A DNA stretch of 34,972 nt from contig QJWJ01000027.1 in the NCBI GenBank assembly GCA_003235365.1, positions 1 to 34,972 on the forward strand. The letters are read 5' to 3'. Of this stretch, positions 1 to 8,117 are shown in pieces (positions within the stretch are counted from its first letter, which is position 1; each line of letters opens with the position of its first letter). The notes below the pieces were generated by a model. It had not been told where the DNA came from, did no database searches, and saw only the letters and a program-made list of their open reading frames with translations. Both the position numbers and the translations under genes were made by a program. The DNA is from Deltaproteobacteria bacterium (lineage in GTDB: Bacteria > Myxococcota_A > Polyangia > Polyangiales > Polyangiaceae).

Positions 1-827
1 CGTCGACCCGTGTTGTTGCCGTGAAGCTTGGTCGGTTCGAATTGGCCCGGGTGCAGTGCGGCAAACGTGTCGATGTAGCCGGCATTGAGCAACCGCGCCA
101 CGGAGTGGATGTATTCGGTCTCACCGTCGATGGGTGAACGACTGTTGAAGTCGCCCGCGATGATCGTGTGCCAGTGCCCCGAGACCCGACCGATGGCATC
201 GACCAGCAAATCCGCCTCCCGCAAGAACTTCCAGTGTCGGTCGGGCGCGCCCAATGGGGTCTGGGCGTGGAGCGTGAACAGGTGAAACTCGTCCAGGCCG
301 TGGCGCCAACGCAGATGCACGACCGGCGCGCGGAAGTCGGGGTGGGTCAGCGGTTCGAGCAGCTCCAGCTCAGGCCCAAACCCGGCGATGGAATAGTCGT
401 CACCGAACCATTCGAAAGCCGGACTCTGCTCGCGAACCCACCGCTCGTGGTCGTCAGAACGTTTCTGGTCGTTGAGCAGGACGATCCCCGCGTGCCACCG
501 CTCCGCGGCTGTCCGGGACGCGTCGTTGAAACGCCCTTGGACGTTCCAGCTCACGACGCGCGTGAAACGCGGTGCAAGCTCCAGCTCCGCCCAAGCTTCG
601 GCACCTCTCCCCAGGGTGGGATCCTGGCGTTTGGGTTGGAGCGAAAGCTCGAACGTTCGAATGCCGTGCCGCTCTCGCTCTGGCACCTCGAACAGCGCTC
701 GAGACTGAGCCTGAAAGGTCCCCTCGCAGGCCTGCCCGACACACGCGGGCTGAACGGCGCAGGCGCTGAGAGACATCCACGCCACAACCACCACGAAGAG
801 GCAACCAGAGCGCTGCACGTGGCGCAC
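1..827 (-). CDS. Secreted EEP-family (endonuclease/exonuclease/phosphatase) lipoprotein, C-terminus cut by window edge
   Basis: The reverse strand carries an open frame that runs off the left edge, so the C-terminus is missing; 275 codons are visible. Starting at GTG 827, the product begins with a lipoprotein signal: basic residues, a Val-rich core and a lipobox LSAC with the lipid-bearing Cys at residue 23. The EEP fold is shown by the N-terminal strand RVVSWNVQG (W94, N95) and by GDFNS at 225-229; the Asp and Asn of GDFN are catalytic or metal-binding in this superfamily of Mg-dependent nucleases and phosphodiesterases. The substrate cannot be read from the sequence; nucleic acid, phospholipid or phosphoester are all possible. 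The final His motif lies outside the window. The start is uncertain: the ribosome binding site is weak, an in-frame TTG lies upstream, and ATG at about 776 would remove the signal core. It is divergent from the HD-domain gene. Confidence 0.75.
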   Translation of the reverse strand, partial: MRHVQRSGCLFVVVVAWMSLSACAVQPACVGQACEGTFQAQSRALFEVPERERHGIRTFELSLQPKRQDPTLGRGAEAWAELELAPRFTRVVSWNVQGRFNDASRTAAERWHAGIVLLNDQKRSDDHERWVREQSPAFEWFGDDYSIAGFGPELELLEPLTHPDFRAPVVHLRWRHGLDEFHLFTLHAQTPLGAPDRHWKFLREADLLVDAIGRVSGHWHTIIAGDFNSRSPIDGETEYIHSVARLLNAGYIDTFAALHPGQFEPTKLHGNNTGR

Positions 828-1241
828 GCTGCTGCACGCCCGACAACGGAGCAAGCAACAATTGCTGGCGGCACGAGAACGTTACCCTAACGCACACTCT
901 CCGTTCGGTTTGGCACAAGGCAGTCGTCCAGCCGTCACGGGACCCATCACTGAAACCATGGCCGAGGCACGAGCGAGGTGACGCGCGTGAAGAACAGCGA
1001 GCAGAGTGGACAGCGGTGAACAGGGGTGGACAACGGCGACGCAACAGGTCTACGGCACCAAGGGCCAGGAATGGGAGTTGCCATCGGAGTCCGCGGCGCG
1101 CGCCGGCCGTATCCCACACCGGGTACAGCTGGATCCACACGACTTGCGGCGGCTCGAGCCGCCGACGCAAGGCGACGAGGGGTGAAACAGCGGCGCTCCG
1201 CGATCGCATCCCCCGCCAACCTGAGGTAATCTCTGCGTGAT
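828..1241. other. Divergent intergenic region with an 18-bp palindrome
   Basis: These 414 bases separate the EEP lipoprotein (leftward) from the double-HD gene (rightward). Open frames crossing it are Arg/Ala/Pro-rich and look like high-GC noise. It should hold the promoters of both flanking genes, though no convincing -35/-10 pair could be picked out. Its clearest structure is the palindrome listed at 1147-1164. Confidence 0.5.
1147..1164. promoter_or_regulatory. 18-bp perfect palindrome upstream of the double-HD gene
   Basis: The sequence CGGCGGCTCGAGCCGCCG is self-complementary with no spacer and stops matching immediately outside (G1146 against A1165). It lies 77 bases before the ATG of the HD gene. 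It could be a dimeric regulator's operator or an extrudable hairpin. No T-run follows, so it is not a simple terminator. A function is inferred only from position and symmetry. Confidence 0.35.
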
Positions 1242-2636
1242 ATGCCGCTGGATTCTCCGCTAGTCGCACGCGCCCGAGACTTGGCGTCGGTCGCTCACCG
1301 CGAGCAGCGCCGCAAGGCGAGCGGAGCCCCGTACTTCAGCCACCTCGAGGCGGTCGCGCAACTGTTGGCGAGCCACGGCTACGACGACGACGGCACCTTG
1401 TGCGCTGCCTACTTGCACGACGTGCTCGAAGATCAGCCGACGTTCTCGACACAATTTCGTGACGCGATGCCCGAGCGGGTCGTCGAGGTCGTCGAAGCGC
1501 TCACCGAGCGCAAGTTCGACGAGCACGGCAACAAGCGCCCCAAAGCCGCTCGGTTCGACGACTACCTCAGCGGCCTCTCCAACGGTTCCAGTGTCAGCAC
1601 CGAGGCCATTCCGATCAGCTGCGCGGACCGCATCCACAACACGCGCAGCATCGTCGAGGACGAAGCTCGAGGGCTGTCACCCTTCATGCAACTGGTAACG
1701 CGCCCGGGACAGTTGCGCGAACAACTAGCCCGGCTGCGCACGGTCTACGCACCCGTCGTCAACGCGCAGCTGCTAGAAAGCTTCGACGACGCGGCCCGCG
1801 AACTCGATGCGACCATCGAGCGGTGGCTACCTGGACGCGCCGCCATGATCGCCTCGAGCGCCCACCTCGGTCAGTTCGACAAGGCGGGTGAGCCATACAT
1901 CTTCCACCCCATGAAACTCGCGCTCGACAGCGACAGCGCGGAAGAGCGGTGTGTCGCTTTGCTGCACGACGTGCTCGAAGACACCGCGGTGACCGTCGAG
2001 GAACTGAGAAACGAAGGTTTCTCCACGTCGGTTTTGCGCGCCATCGAACACCTGACCAAGCGCGACGGCGAGCAATACGACGCTTTCATCGAACGGGTGG
2101 CGCGTCACCGACTCGCCGCCAGAGTGAAGCTGTTGGATCTCGCACACAACGCCGACCTGTCGAGGCTCAGCGCGCCCAGCCAGAAGGACCACGAACGCGT
2201 GCAGAAGTACCGGCTCGCCATCAACCGACTGAACACGGAGCTGCAGAAGCGTTCCTTGTACGTCGTCCTCGACGAGGAGAGCCGCCAGCGTGCACTGAGC
2301 CTCGCGACGCTGCCGGTTGCCAAGGCAGAGCACGTGACGCTGGCCTACCGCGTCGACCCCACCCGCTTCGACCCCGGGTGGGTACCGGGTGGAGCCAAGC
2401 CGGGAGATCCCGTGCAGTTCCAGTCGAGCCACGTGGTCCGCTCTCGAGACGTCGAGGTGTTGGTGGTCGTCATGGGGGGCAGTTGTGAACGCCCACACGA
2501 CGGCGGAACCCTGCATTTGACGTTGAGTCGGTCGCCACACGCGCGCTCACGCGACGCGAACGCACTGTTAGCTTCTGGCAATCGGCAGGCGCACGTCATC
2601 GATCTGTCGGGACGGCTCGAATGGGTGGAGGACTGA
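1242..2636 (+). CDS. Tandem SpoT/MESH1-like double-HD protein with C-terminal 2H-phosphoesterase-like motifs
   Basis: This 464-residue soluble protein carries two HD hydrolase domains of the RelA/SpoT (MESH1) type. HD1 (about 8-160) shows H34, HDVLED at 59-64, and D129/N133 in CADRIHN. HD2 (about 195-325) shows H222 in FHPMKL, HDVLED at 242-247, and D299/N303 in LDLAHN. Both keep the metal-binding His, HD and Asp set, so both may be active. Family members remove the 3'-pyrophosphate from (p)ppGpp or hydrolyse NADPH; no synthetase, TGS or ACT domain is present. Residues about 340-464 contain HVTL (364) and HLTLS (425), a pair of HxT motifs as in 2H phosphoesterases such as tRNA-ligase phosphodiesterase domains. 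That assignment is tentative because the spacing (61 residues) is short. The start is the first ATG after an in-frame TAA 15 bases upstream. It appears monocistronic. Confidence 0.85.
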   Translation: MPLDSPLVARARDLASVAHREQRRKASGAPYFSHLEAVAQLLASHGYDDDGTLCAAYLHDVLEDQPTFSTQFRDAMPERVVEVVEALTERKFDEHGNKRPKAARFDDYLSGLSNGSSVSTEAIPISCADRIHNTRSIVEDEARGLSPFMQLVTRPGQLREQLARLRTVYAPVVNAQLLESFDDAARELDATIERWLPGRAAMIASSAHLGQFDKAGEPYIFHPMKLALDSDSAEERCVALLHDVLEDTAVTVEELRNEGFSTSVLRAIEHLTKRDGEQYDAFIERVARHRLAARVKLLDLAHNADLSRLSAPSQKDHERVQKYRLAINRLNTELQKRSLYVVLDEESRQRALSLATLPVAKAEHVTLAYRVDPTRFDPGWVPGGAKPGDPVQFQSSHVVRSRDVEVLVVVMGGSCERPHDGGTLHLTLSRSPHARSRDANALLASGNRQAHVIDLSGRLEWVED

Positions 2637-2710
2637 CACGGGTGTACATTCAGTACATTGCGTAGGATCGGTGGTCTGGTAACGCGGAAAGTTGCCGAGC
2701 GCCCGAAGAA

Positions 2711-2744
2711 CGACTCCAACACTTTCTTGGAGAGTCGAAGTTTT
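2711..2744 (+). terminator. Possible terminator hairpin after the double-HD gene
   Basis: CGACTCCAA at 2711-2719 can pair with TTGGAGAGTCG at 2727-2737, leaving a two-base bulge and a seven-base loop, and TTTT follows at 2741-2744. It lies about 75 bases after the HD gene's stop. The bulge and short T-run make this a weak call. Confidence 0.35.
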
Positions 2745-2886
2745 CCCGTGTCGACCTTCTGAGATGTCGATGACGGTGATGGCTATCAAAACAACTGCTC
2801 GCATTCTTTGTTCGTAACGTGTCAACTCCATGAGTCGGAGTTGGAGGCCCGCGCGGGGTTCCACGACAGATTCGGGAGTGTCACGG

Positions 2887-3696
2887 ATGCGTACTACCGC
2901 GAAGTTGCTGCACTTGTTGCTCGTCATCACACCCTTCATCGCAGCGGCCTGCGGTGATGATGACGGCTCGGACGAAACGGCCGAAGTCGGCAGCGCCGGA
3001 CCCGACAGGCCCAACGGCTCGAGCAGCGATAACCCAGAGCCGTTCAACACAGGCCGCGGCAGTCGCAATCGAAACAACAACACGCCGTCGCCTGCCAGTC
3101 TCCCCGCGGCCCAGCCCATCGACGACCCCAACACGACAGTCTGTGGTGCGGTCACTTGTCGCGATGTGCTGGTGGGTGACATCGTGGTGGAGCCGTGCTG
3201 TCCCGACGAGAAGAACACTTGTGGGCTCGACTTGGATCGCGTGAGCGAATTCATGTCGGTCACACCGGCGTGCGTTGCCCTGGAGCAACCCGGCAACGAC
3301 GATTCGGATTGCCCCGACGTGTACTTCGACGATGCCGTCGATCCGAGGCAACTTTCCGGCTGTTGCATGGAGTCGGGAAAGTGCGGCGTCGCCGCAGATT
3401 TCACCACGTTGCTGGCCAACTTCGGCTGCGTTGATCCTCGCGCATTTCTCACGGCGGGCGACGTGCCCCAGCAACTGGCAAGCTGCACCCCCAGCGAACC
3501 TTCTCCCGAGGACGCCGGGACCAAACCCGACCGGCCTCAGCCGCGCCCCGACCGGACCGACGCGGGCTCTGATGGCGGCCCGCCGAGACCGTCGATGGAT
3601 GCGGCGAGCGAAGGAGACACCCCCCCTCCAGTCGCCGAGGCAGGACCAACACAACCCCTCGACGCGACGACGGGCGCACCCCGAGACGGCGGCTGA
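2887..3696 (+). CDS. Cys-rich lipoprotein of unknown function
   Basis: The product (269 aa) was not recognised as a named family. It starts at ATG 2887, with GGGAG eight bases upstream; a longer in-frame start at 2830 would put an unusual extension before the signal peptide. Residues 1-22 form a lipoprotein signal ending AAAC (Cys22). An Asp/Ser/Asn-rich linker follows to about residue 75. The central part has two related Cys clusters, CCPDEKNTCG and CCMESGKCG, plus further paired Cys, suggesting a small disulfide-bonded extracellular domain present as two divergent copies. The last 70 residues are Pro/Asp/Arg-rich and probably disordered. The next gene, a VWA lipoprotein, begins 15 bases after the stop, so the two are probably co-transcribed and may act together at the cell surface. 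Confidence 0.8.
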   Translation: MRTTAKLLHLLLVITPFIAAACGDDDGSDETAEVGSAGPDRPNGSSSDNPEPFNTGRGSRNRNNNTPSPASLPAAQPIDDPNTTVCGAVTCRDVLVGDIVVEPCCPDEKNTCGLDLDRVSEFMSVTPACVALEQPGNDDSDCPDVYFDDAVDPRQLSGCCMESGKCGVAADFTTLLANFGCVDPRAFLTAGDVPQQLASCTPSEPSPEDAGTKPDRPQPRPDRTDAGSDGGPPRPSMDAASEGDTPPPVAEAGPTQPLDATTGAPRDGG

Positions 3697-3711
3697 TTGG
3701 AGGAACGACAA

Positions 3712-5163
3712 ATGCTGTACCGAGTGAACAGTCATTGGCGATCTTGGGGCCTGTTCCCCCTGATCGCGTCTCTGAGCGTACTTTCCGCCGCCTGCTCGTC
3801 GAACGACGACGCCGGTGACGACGACTCCGAAGCCAATACCGAAGACGGCTCCAGCGATGACGAAAGCGACGATTCCAGTCGCGACGACGTGCCCAGCGGG
3901 AACACCACGGACGACGGCGATACGGTCACCGGACCGATGATGTCCGAGGAGATTGACGAAGACGACGTGCTGCTCAGCTCCGACGACGATAATCCAAACA
4001 GCTCCACGGACGATCCGGGCGGTCTGCTGGAGAACTGCGAGGGTGTCTCGGAGATCCCCGAGCAGCTACGTTCACCCGTCGACATCATCTTCGTCATCGA
4101 CAACTCGAGCAGTATGGAAGGGGAAATCCGTCAAGTTCAAGATCGTATCAACGACGACTTCGCGCGCATCATCGAGGACAGCGGCGTCGACTACCGAGTG
4201 ATCATGGTTGCGCGTTACGGGGACGTCGAGGTCCAGGTTGGCGACAGCGACCACCCGATCTGCGTGCGTGCCCCCCTCGGCGCTCACGACTGTAGCGATC
4301 CCCAGAACCAGCCGCTCGCGCACAACCCACCCCGCTTCTTCCACTACAGCGCCGACGTGCGCAGCCGGGAGCCGTGGTGCGATGTCCTGCAAGGCTGGAA
4401 CACGCCTGATGAGTTGACACAACAAGACAATCGTCCCTGGGAGTCGATCGCTCCGATCGGCTGGCGGCAATTCGTTCGTGAAGAGGCGTTCAAGCATTTC
4501 GTGGTCATCAGCGACGACGACGTTGCGTGCAGCCGAGCCGGCTACTCCTTCAACGACCGCGATTCTGCCGCCGCAGGCGAAAACGCGGCCATCGACTTCG
4601 ACACGGCGTTGCTGGAGCTGGCACCCCGCCAGTTCGGCAACAACATCGCTCGCAACTACAAGTGGCACAGCATCGTCGGCTTGCGGGAGTACGACGATCC
4701 CCTCGAGCCGTGGCCCGCCAGCGAACCCATCGTGACCGCTCAGTGCAATCCGGGCTCCGAAGGTCCAGGCACCGGCTTCCAGGCGCTGAGCGTGCTCACA
4801 GGTGGCCTGCGCTACCCCAGTTGCAACAACGACAACTTCGACGCGGTATTCGAGGCGTTGGCCGACGGCGTGATCCGCGCCTCATTCGCGTGCGAATGGG
4901 CAATCCCCGACAACGACGATTTCGACCCCACGCAGCTCAACGTGCGCTGGGTACACGAGGGTGGAGACTCGGAAGTGATCGTCAAGGTCGAGGATCTCGA
5001 CGACTGTGGTGACCGCGTTGGCTGGTACTACGACGACAACGACGAGCCGAGTACGGTTCGCGCTTGCCCCGTGACCTGCGTCGAACTGCAAACGGACCCC
5101 AACGCCCGCGTCGATTTGTTGTTCGGCTGCGAAACGGTCACGGCCGTGCCGCTAGCTCGCTGA
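3712..5163 (+). CDS. VWA-domain lipoprotein
   Basis: This 483-residue protein has a signal peptide with lipobox SAAC (Cys28), a very acidic Asp/Ser/Glu linker (about 29-115) and a von Willebrand factor A domain. The metal-ion-dependent adhesion site DNSSSM is at 130-135 in the setting IIFVIDNSSSM, the classic DxSxS motif. VWA domains bind protein or matrix partners through a divalent cation; the partner here is unknown. Several Cys in the C-terminal half probably form disulfides after export. ATG 3712 is chosen because GGAGG lies eight bases before it; a TTG at 3697 is less likely. It follows the Cys-rich lipoprotein gene closely and converges on the pectate lyase gene. Confidence 0.85.
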   Translation: MLYRVNSHWRSWGLFPLIASLSVLSAACSSNDDAGDDDSEANTEDGSSDDESDDSSRDDVPSGNTTDDGDTVTGPMMSEEIDEDDVLLSSDDDNPNSSTDDPGGLLENCEGVSEIPEQLRSPVDIIFVIDNSSSMEGEIRQVQDRINDDFARIIEDSGVDYRVIMVARYGDVEVQVGDSDHPICVRAPLGAHDCSDPQNQPLAHNPPRFFHYSADVRSREPWCDVLQGWNTPDELTQQDNRPWESIAPIGWRQFVREEAFKHFVVISDDDVACSRAGYSFNDRDSAAAGENAAIDFDTALLELAPRQFGNNIARNYKWHSIVGLREYDDPLEPWPASEPIVTAQCNPGSEGPGTGFQALSVLTGGLRYPSCNNDNFDAVFEALADGVIRASFACEWAIPDNDDFDPTQLNVRWVHEGGDSEVIVKVEDLDDCGDRVGWYYDDNDEPSTVRACPVTCVELQTDPNARVDLLFGCETVTAVPLAR

Positions 5164-5261
5164 GCACGCTCGGCCGCCGCGCGCCCGTCCGGCCCTTCGA
5201 GCCCACCGTTCCGCTCTTGGACGCGAAAGTCGGGCCCGACCTCAGCCCTGCGTCTGCAGGC

Positions 5262-6707
5262 TCAACGGGGCCCGGAGCAGCGCCGCACGAGATCTTTCAC
5301 TTCCGAGGCGGGATCCATTTCGACGTCATAACCGGGCATGGTGAACGCCTGCCCTCCGCCGCCCGTCACTTGATCGCCAGAGGCGCCCGAATACTCGTTA
5401 CCGTTGGAGGTGATGTGAGCCGTATTGGCGTCGCCGCTGTTGATGTAGCGATGTGGGTTGCGCACGCCGTCGAAGTAGTTGTTCTCGAGTAGGATGTGCG
5501 CTTCAGCACCTGCTCCGACGCAGTAGTTCGACACACCGGAAGAGTAGTAGTTGTTGAACACGTGCACTTCGCCGAAACGCACGCGGGGCATGCGCTCGCG
5601 GACCCCGTCGCTCCACCAATTGTGGTGAAGGGTGATCTTCAGTTTGCCGCGATCTTCTCCGCCGTTGTCGTCGCTGTGGCCGATGAGGTTCGAGAAGCGA
5701 TGGTCGCCACTCTCCCCGGGAGTCGCGCGATACGCGTCGGTGTAGCGGAAGATGGTCCAAGAGATCGTCGACCAGTTCACCGCATGCGTCATGTCGAGAT
5801 TGCCGTCCGGGCCGTCCCAGATGTTGCAATGGTCGAACCAGACGTGGTGCGCAAACTGCACTTGAATGGCGTCTTCACCGCCCGTGCTCGCGCCGTTGAT
5901 GTTCAGGTTGCGGATGATGACGTTGGTCACCGGCGATTGAAGACTGCCCTTGATGACCAGTCCACCGTTGATTTGCGCATCAGCCCCCACTCCAACGAGC
6001 GTCTTGTTCGACCTGATCTCCAGACGAGGTACGTTGATCGTGCCTTCGATCTCGATCACTCGGGGCATACCGTCGGAAGCGTAGCCGCTGAGCTCGGACG
6101 CTGAGGTAGCCCGAACTGGGGCGGCATCACCGCCACCAGTAGTGGTCTGCACCCCGTCGCCCGAGACACTCCCCCACCCCTCCAACGACCGGGGACAGCC
6201 GTCGTCGTCGACGGCAGGCTGCGGCTGAGTGGGATCGCCCGGCGGCATGCTTCCTCCAGCGTCCACATCTTGCCCTTCGCCCGCTCCCGAACCTCCGGAT
6301 GCACCACCTTCGCCGGTCGTTACGTCGGGGCCAGCCCCCCCGGCCCCGGTAGACGGGTTGTCATCGGTGGTTGCGGGCGTGGTTGGAGTCTGCCCAGCCA
6401 TCGAAGGCGATGCAGGCGACGATGGCGACGATGGCGACGACGTGGGCATCATCGCATCCGCGGTCTGTGAAGAAGCGCCGGTTGGTGTAGGATCTCCCCC
6501 CGTGCTCGACGGCAAACCAATTGGCATCGGGGTGCCACTTTCAGAACCGTCCGAATTCGAACTCGACGTCGTGGGCGACGTGATCGGTTCCTCGGCGATG
6601 TCGTCCGTGGAGCCCTCCGAGGCACACGCCGACAGCACCAACACCACCAGCGAAACGCACAGACCGGTCGAACGATGGCGCCACGAACCCAACGCAGAGC
6701 GAAACAT
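5262..6707 (-). CDS. Pectate lyase, polysaccharide lyase family 1, lipoprotein
   Basis: The protein (481 aa from ATG 6707) has a lipoprotein signal with LSAC (Cys28), a Ser/Thr/Pro/Gly linker to about residue 165 and a PL1 right-handed beta-helix. PL1 signatures visible are the calcium-site region FDH (D292) with a downstream DGNLDMTH, the HHNWW segment, and RMPRVRFG with R372 at the position of the catalytic Arg, followed by HVFNNYY. PL1 enzymes cleave polygalacturonate by calcium-dependent beta-elimination, giving 4,5-unsaturated oligomers. Surface anchoring would keep products near the cell. A GTG at 6725 is an alternative start. The linker is encoded partly by short repeats (about 6410-6446). 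It lies downstream of a metallophosphoesterase gene on the same strand, with a 205-base gap. Confidence 0.92.
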   Translation of the reverse strand: MFRSALGSWRHRSTGLCVSLVVLVLSACASEGSTDDIAEEPITSPTTSSSNSDGSESGTPMPIGLPSSTGGDPTPTGASSQTADAMMPTSSPSSPSSPASPSMAGQTPTTPATTDDNPSTGAGGAGPDVTTGEGGASGGSGAGEGQDVDAGGSMPPGDPTQPQPAVDDDGCPRSLEGWGSVSGDGVQTTTGGGDAAPVRATSASELSGYASDGMPRVIEIEGTINVPRLEIRSNKTLVGVGADAQINGGLVIKGSLQSPVTNVIIRNLNINGASTGGEDAIQVQFAHHVWFDHCNIWDGPDGNLDMTHAVNWSTISWTIFRYTDAYRATPGESGDHRFSNLIGHSDDNGGEDRGKLKITLHHNWWSDGVRERMPRVRFGEVHVFNNYYSSGVSNYCVGAGAEAHILLENNYFDGVRNPHRYINSGDANTAHITSNGNEYSGASGDQVTGGGGQAFTMPGYDVEMDPASEVKDLVRRCSGPR

Positions 6708-6743
6708 GCCCACCCTATGCACCACCCGGCGCTTTCGATCCCG

Positions 6744-6834
6744 CCGCCGGCTACCGGCGGTTCACCGCTTGGACGCGGGTGGTTCAGTTTTTTCACGGGA
6801 GCGTTACACGGTCGCCCCCTTTGCGTCGCAAAGG
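6744..6834 (-). other. Two perfect inverted repeats between the metallophosphoesterase and pectate lyase genes
   Basis: CCGCCGG-CTA-CCGGCGG occupies 6744-6760 and CCTTTGC-GTC-GCAAAGG occupies 6818-6834. Each has a seven-base perfect stem and three-base loop. They lie 79-169 bases past the stop of the metallophosphoesterase and 37-127 bases before the pectate lyase ATG. They could be terminator-type hairpins for the first gene or regulator sites for the second; neither has an adjoining T-run on the reverse strand. Confidence 0.35.
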
Positions 6835-6912
6835 CGCAAAGCGACGGGTCGAGCGGTTCCGTTGCGCGCAGAGCGACCGTGGTCGGCAGCGAGCGTGTAG
6901 GTGGGATTGTGC

Positions 6913-7617
6913 TCAGTACCCCGAGTTCACCGCGTACTCGCCGCGCCTGGTGTCCATGCTCAAGAAGCTCAACTGCCCTTCGCTACAAGTACCGCTGTTG
7001 AGGAACAGGGATGAACCGTGTTCTTCCCGGGCCGCGGTGTGCGTGTGTCCCGTCACGATGACCTCGGCACAGCAGCGCTCTGCCTCGCCCACGGCCCCGC
7101 GCTGAAACGGGCATAGCTGAGGATTGGGTTGCAGGGCGCCCCGCGCGTGATCGATGCGGGCACACAGGCGGTAAAAGGCGCCCCAACCGCAACGTCGGAT
7201 CCATCCGCCGAGCCAGACCATGATGTCCGCCAGCCAGGCGCGGCGCTGGATCAATGAGTCGAACTGGTGGCCGTGGGTGAAGAGGACGCGTACCCCGTCC
7301 ACCTCCTGAATCAGCCGATCCGGTGCTCCCAACGCGCCCGCGACGAGGTCGTGGTTGCCGTGCACGTATTGATAGCAGGGCCTGGCGAACCGTTCGGCAA
7401 TCTCGGGGTGAGCGGCACGCGCCCGGTCGAGTTCGTGCAGCGCGCGCCCGAGACCGCGCGACGTGAGTGTCTCCCAAATGTCCCCCAAAAGTACGACGCG
7501 CTCGAAGTTCCGTTCGAGAAACGTCAAGAATTTCAAAAACTCAGCATCGTCGTGACCAAACCCGTCGACGGCGTCGCCAGCGCCCAGGTGTAGGTCGGAT
7601 ATGACCGCAATCTGCAT
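6913..7617 (-). CDS. Calcineurin-like metallophosphoesterase
   Basis: This cytoplasmic-looking protein (234 aa from ATG 7617) has the full metallophosphoesterase motif series: D8 and H10 in SDLHLG, GD at 45-46 (LLGDIWE), GNHD (N88, H89), H115/H117 in THGHQFD, and GHTH with H191 and H193. These bind the two-metal centre. The general layout, with a helical region at 120-165, resembles the LpxH/YbbF group (UDP-2,3-diacylglucosamine hydrolase and relatives), but the specificity cannot be set from motifs alone. ATG 7617 is preferred because GAGG stands eight bases upstream; an in-frame start at 7707 adds 30 residues before the first beta strand with no supporting site. Confidence 0.88.
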   Translation of the reverse strand: MQIAVISDLHLGAGDAVDGFGHDDAEFLKFLTFLERNFERVVLLGDIWETLTSRGLGRALHELDRARAAHPEIAERFARPCYQYVHGNHDLVAGALGAPDRLIQEVDGVRVLFTHGHQFDSLIQRRAWLADIMVWLGGWIRRCGWGAFYRLCARIDHARGALQPNPQLCPFQRGAVGEAERCCAEVIVTGHTHTAAREEHGSSLFLNSGTCSEGQLSFLSMDTRRGEYAVNSGY

Positions 7618-8117
7618 TGCAAGCACCTCATTGCTTGTCTCTCGTTCATCGTCGAATTCGCCGTAGTGATAGACGACGAACGTCACATCCAGGTGAACAC
7701 GAAGCAAAAGCCCTGCAATGGATTAACCCTAAGTGGCAGTTCGCGATTCACGAACGCTGATTCGATGCAATGGGGCTGGAGTTCGACTCGCGCGGCGGGC
7801 AGTCACCTTTTGCGAGTCGCGCCTCAGCAGCGTTTGTTCTCTGGGCGCGACAATTGGACTCAGGGTCGCGCATCGCCTCCTTTCTGCCGACCTGTTGTGC
7901 GAACTGTCACGCTGCTGCCGGCTTGGCGTAACGCTAGCAACGGATGGCCGTCGCGATGAACGTGCGAATCGATGGGGTTCGGGAGTGCTTCTCGATCCTC
8001 GGAGTCGACGCGCGTGACGGACGCGTGACACGCACCTGGTGTCCGAGCTAGAGTGTGGGGGTTTCCACTTGGATGCCGCTCGCCCGCGGCGTTCACCCAA
8101 CCCCGGTGCGGAGTCCC
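7618..8117. other. Divergent intergenic region without a convincing gene
   Basis: These 500 bases lie between the metallophosphoesterase (leftward) and the MYXO-CTERM beta-helix gene (rightward). Overlapping open frames are present on both strands but are Arg/Ser/Ala-rich, have no domain or good ribosome binding site, and overlap one another. Near the right end are two direct copies of CGCGTGAC (8011 and 8022), then GACAC/GTGTC as an inverted repeat (8027-8043), about 75-105 bases before the next start. These are candidates for promoter or regulator sites. Confidence 0.4.

Noticed and set aside
454..1269. 271-codon open frame on the reverse strand
   Set aside because: It overlaps the EEP gene in another frame, is Arg/Ala-rich with no domain, and runs into the start of the double-HD gene.
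7733..8017. Possible small gene of 94 codons before the MYXO-CTERM gene
   Set aside because: Arg/Leu/Ser-rich composition, no ribosome binding site, no domain, and overlapped by equally long frames on both strands.
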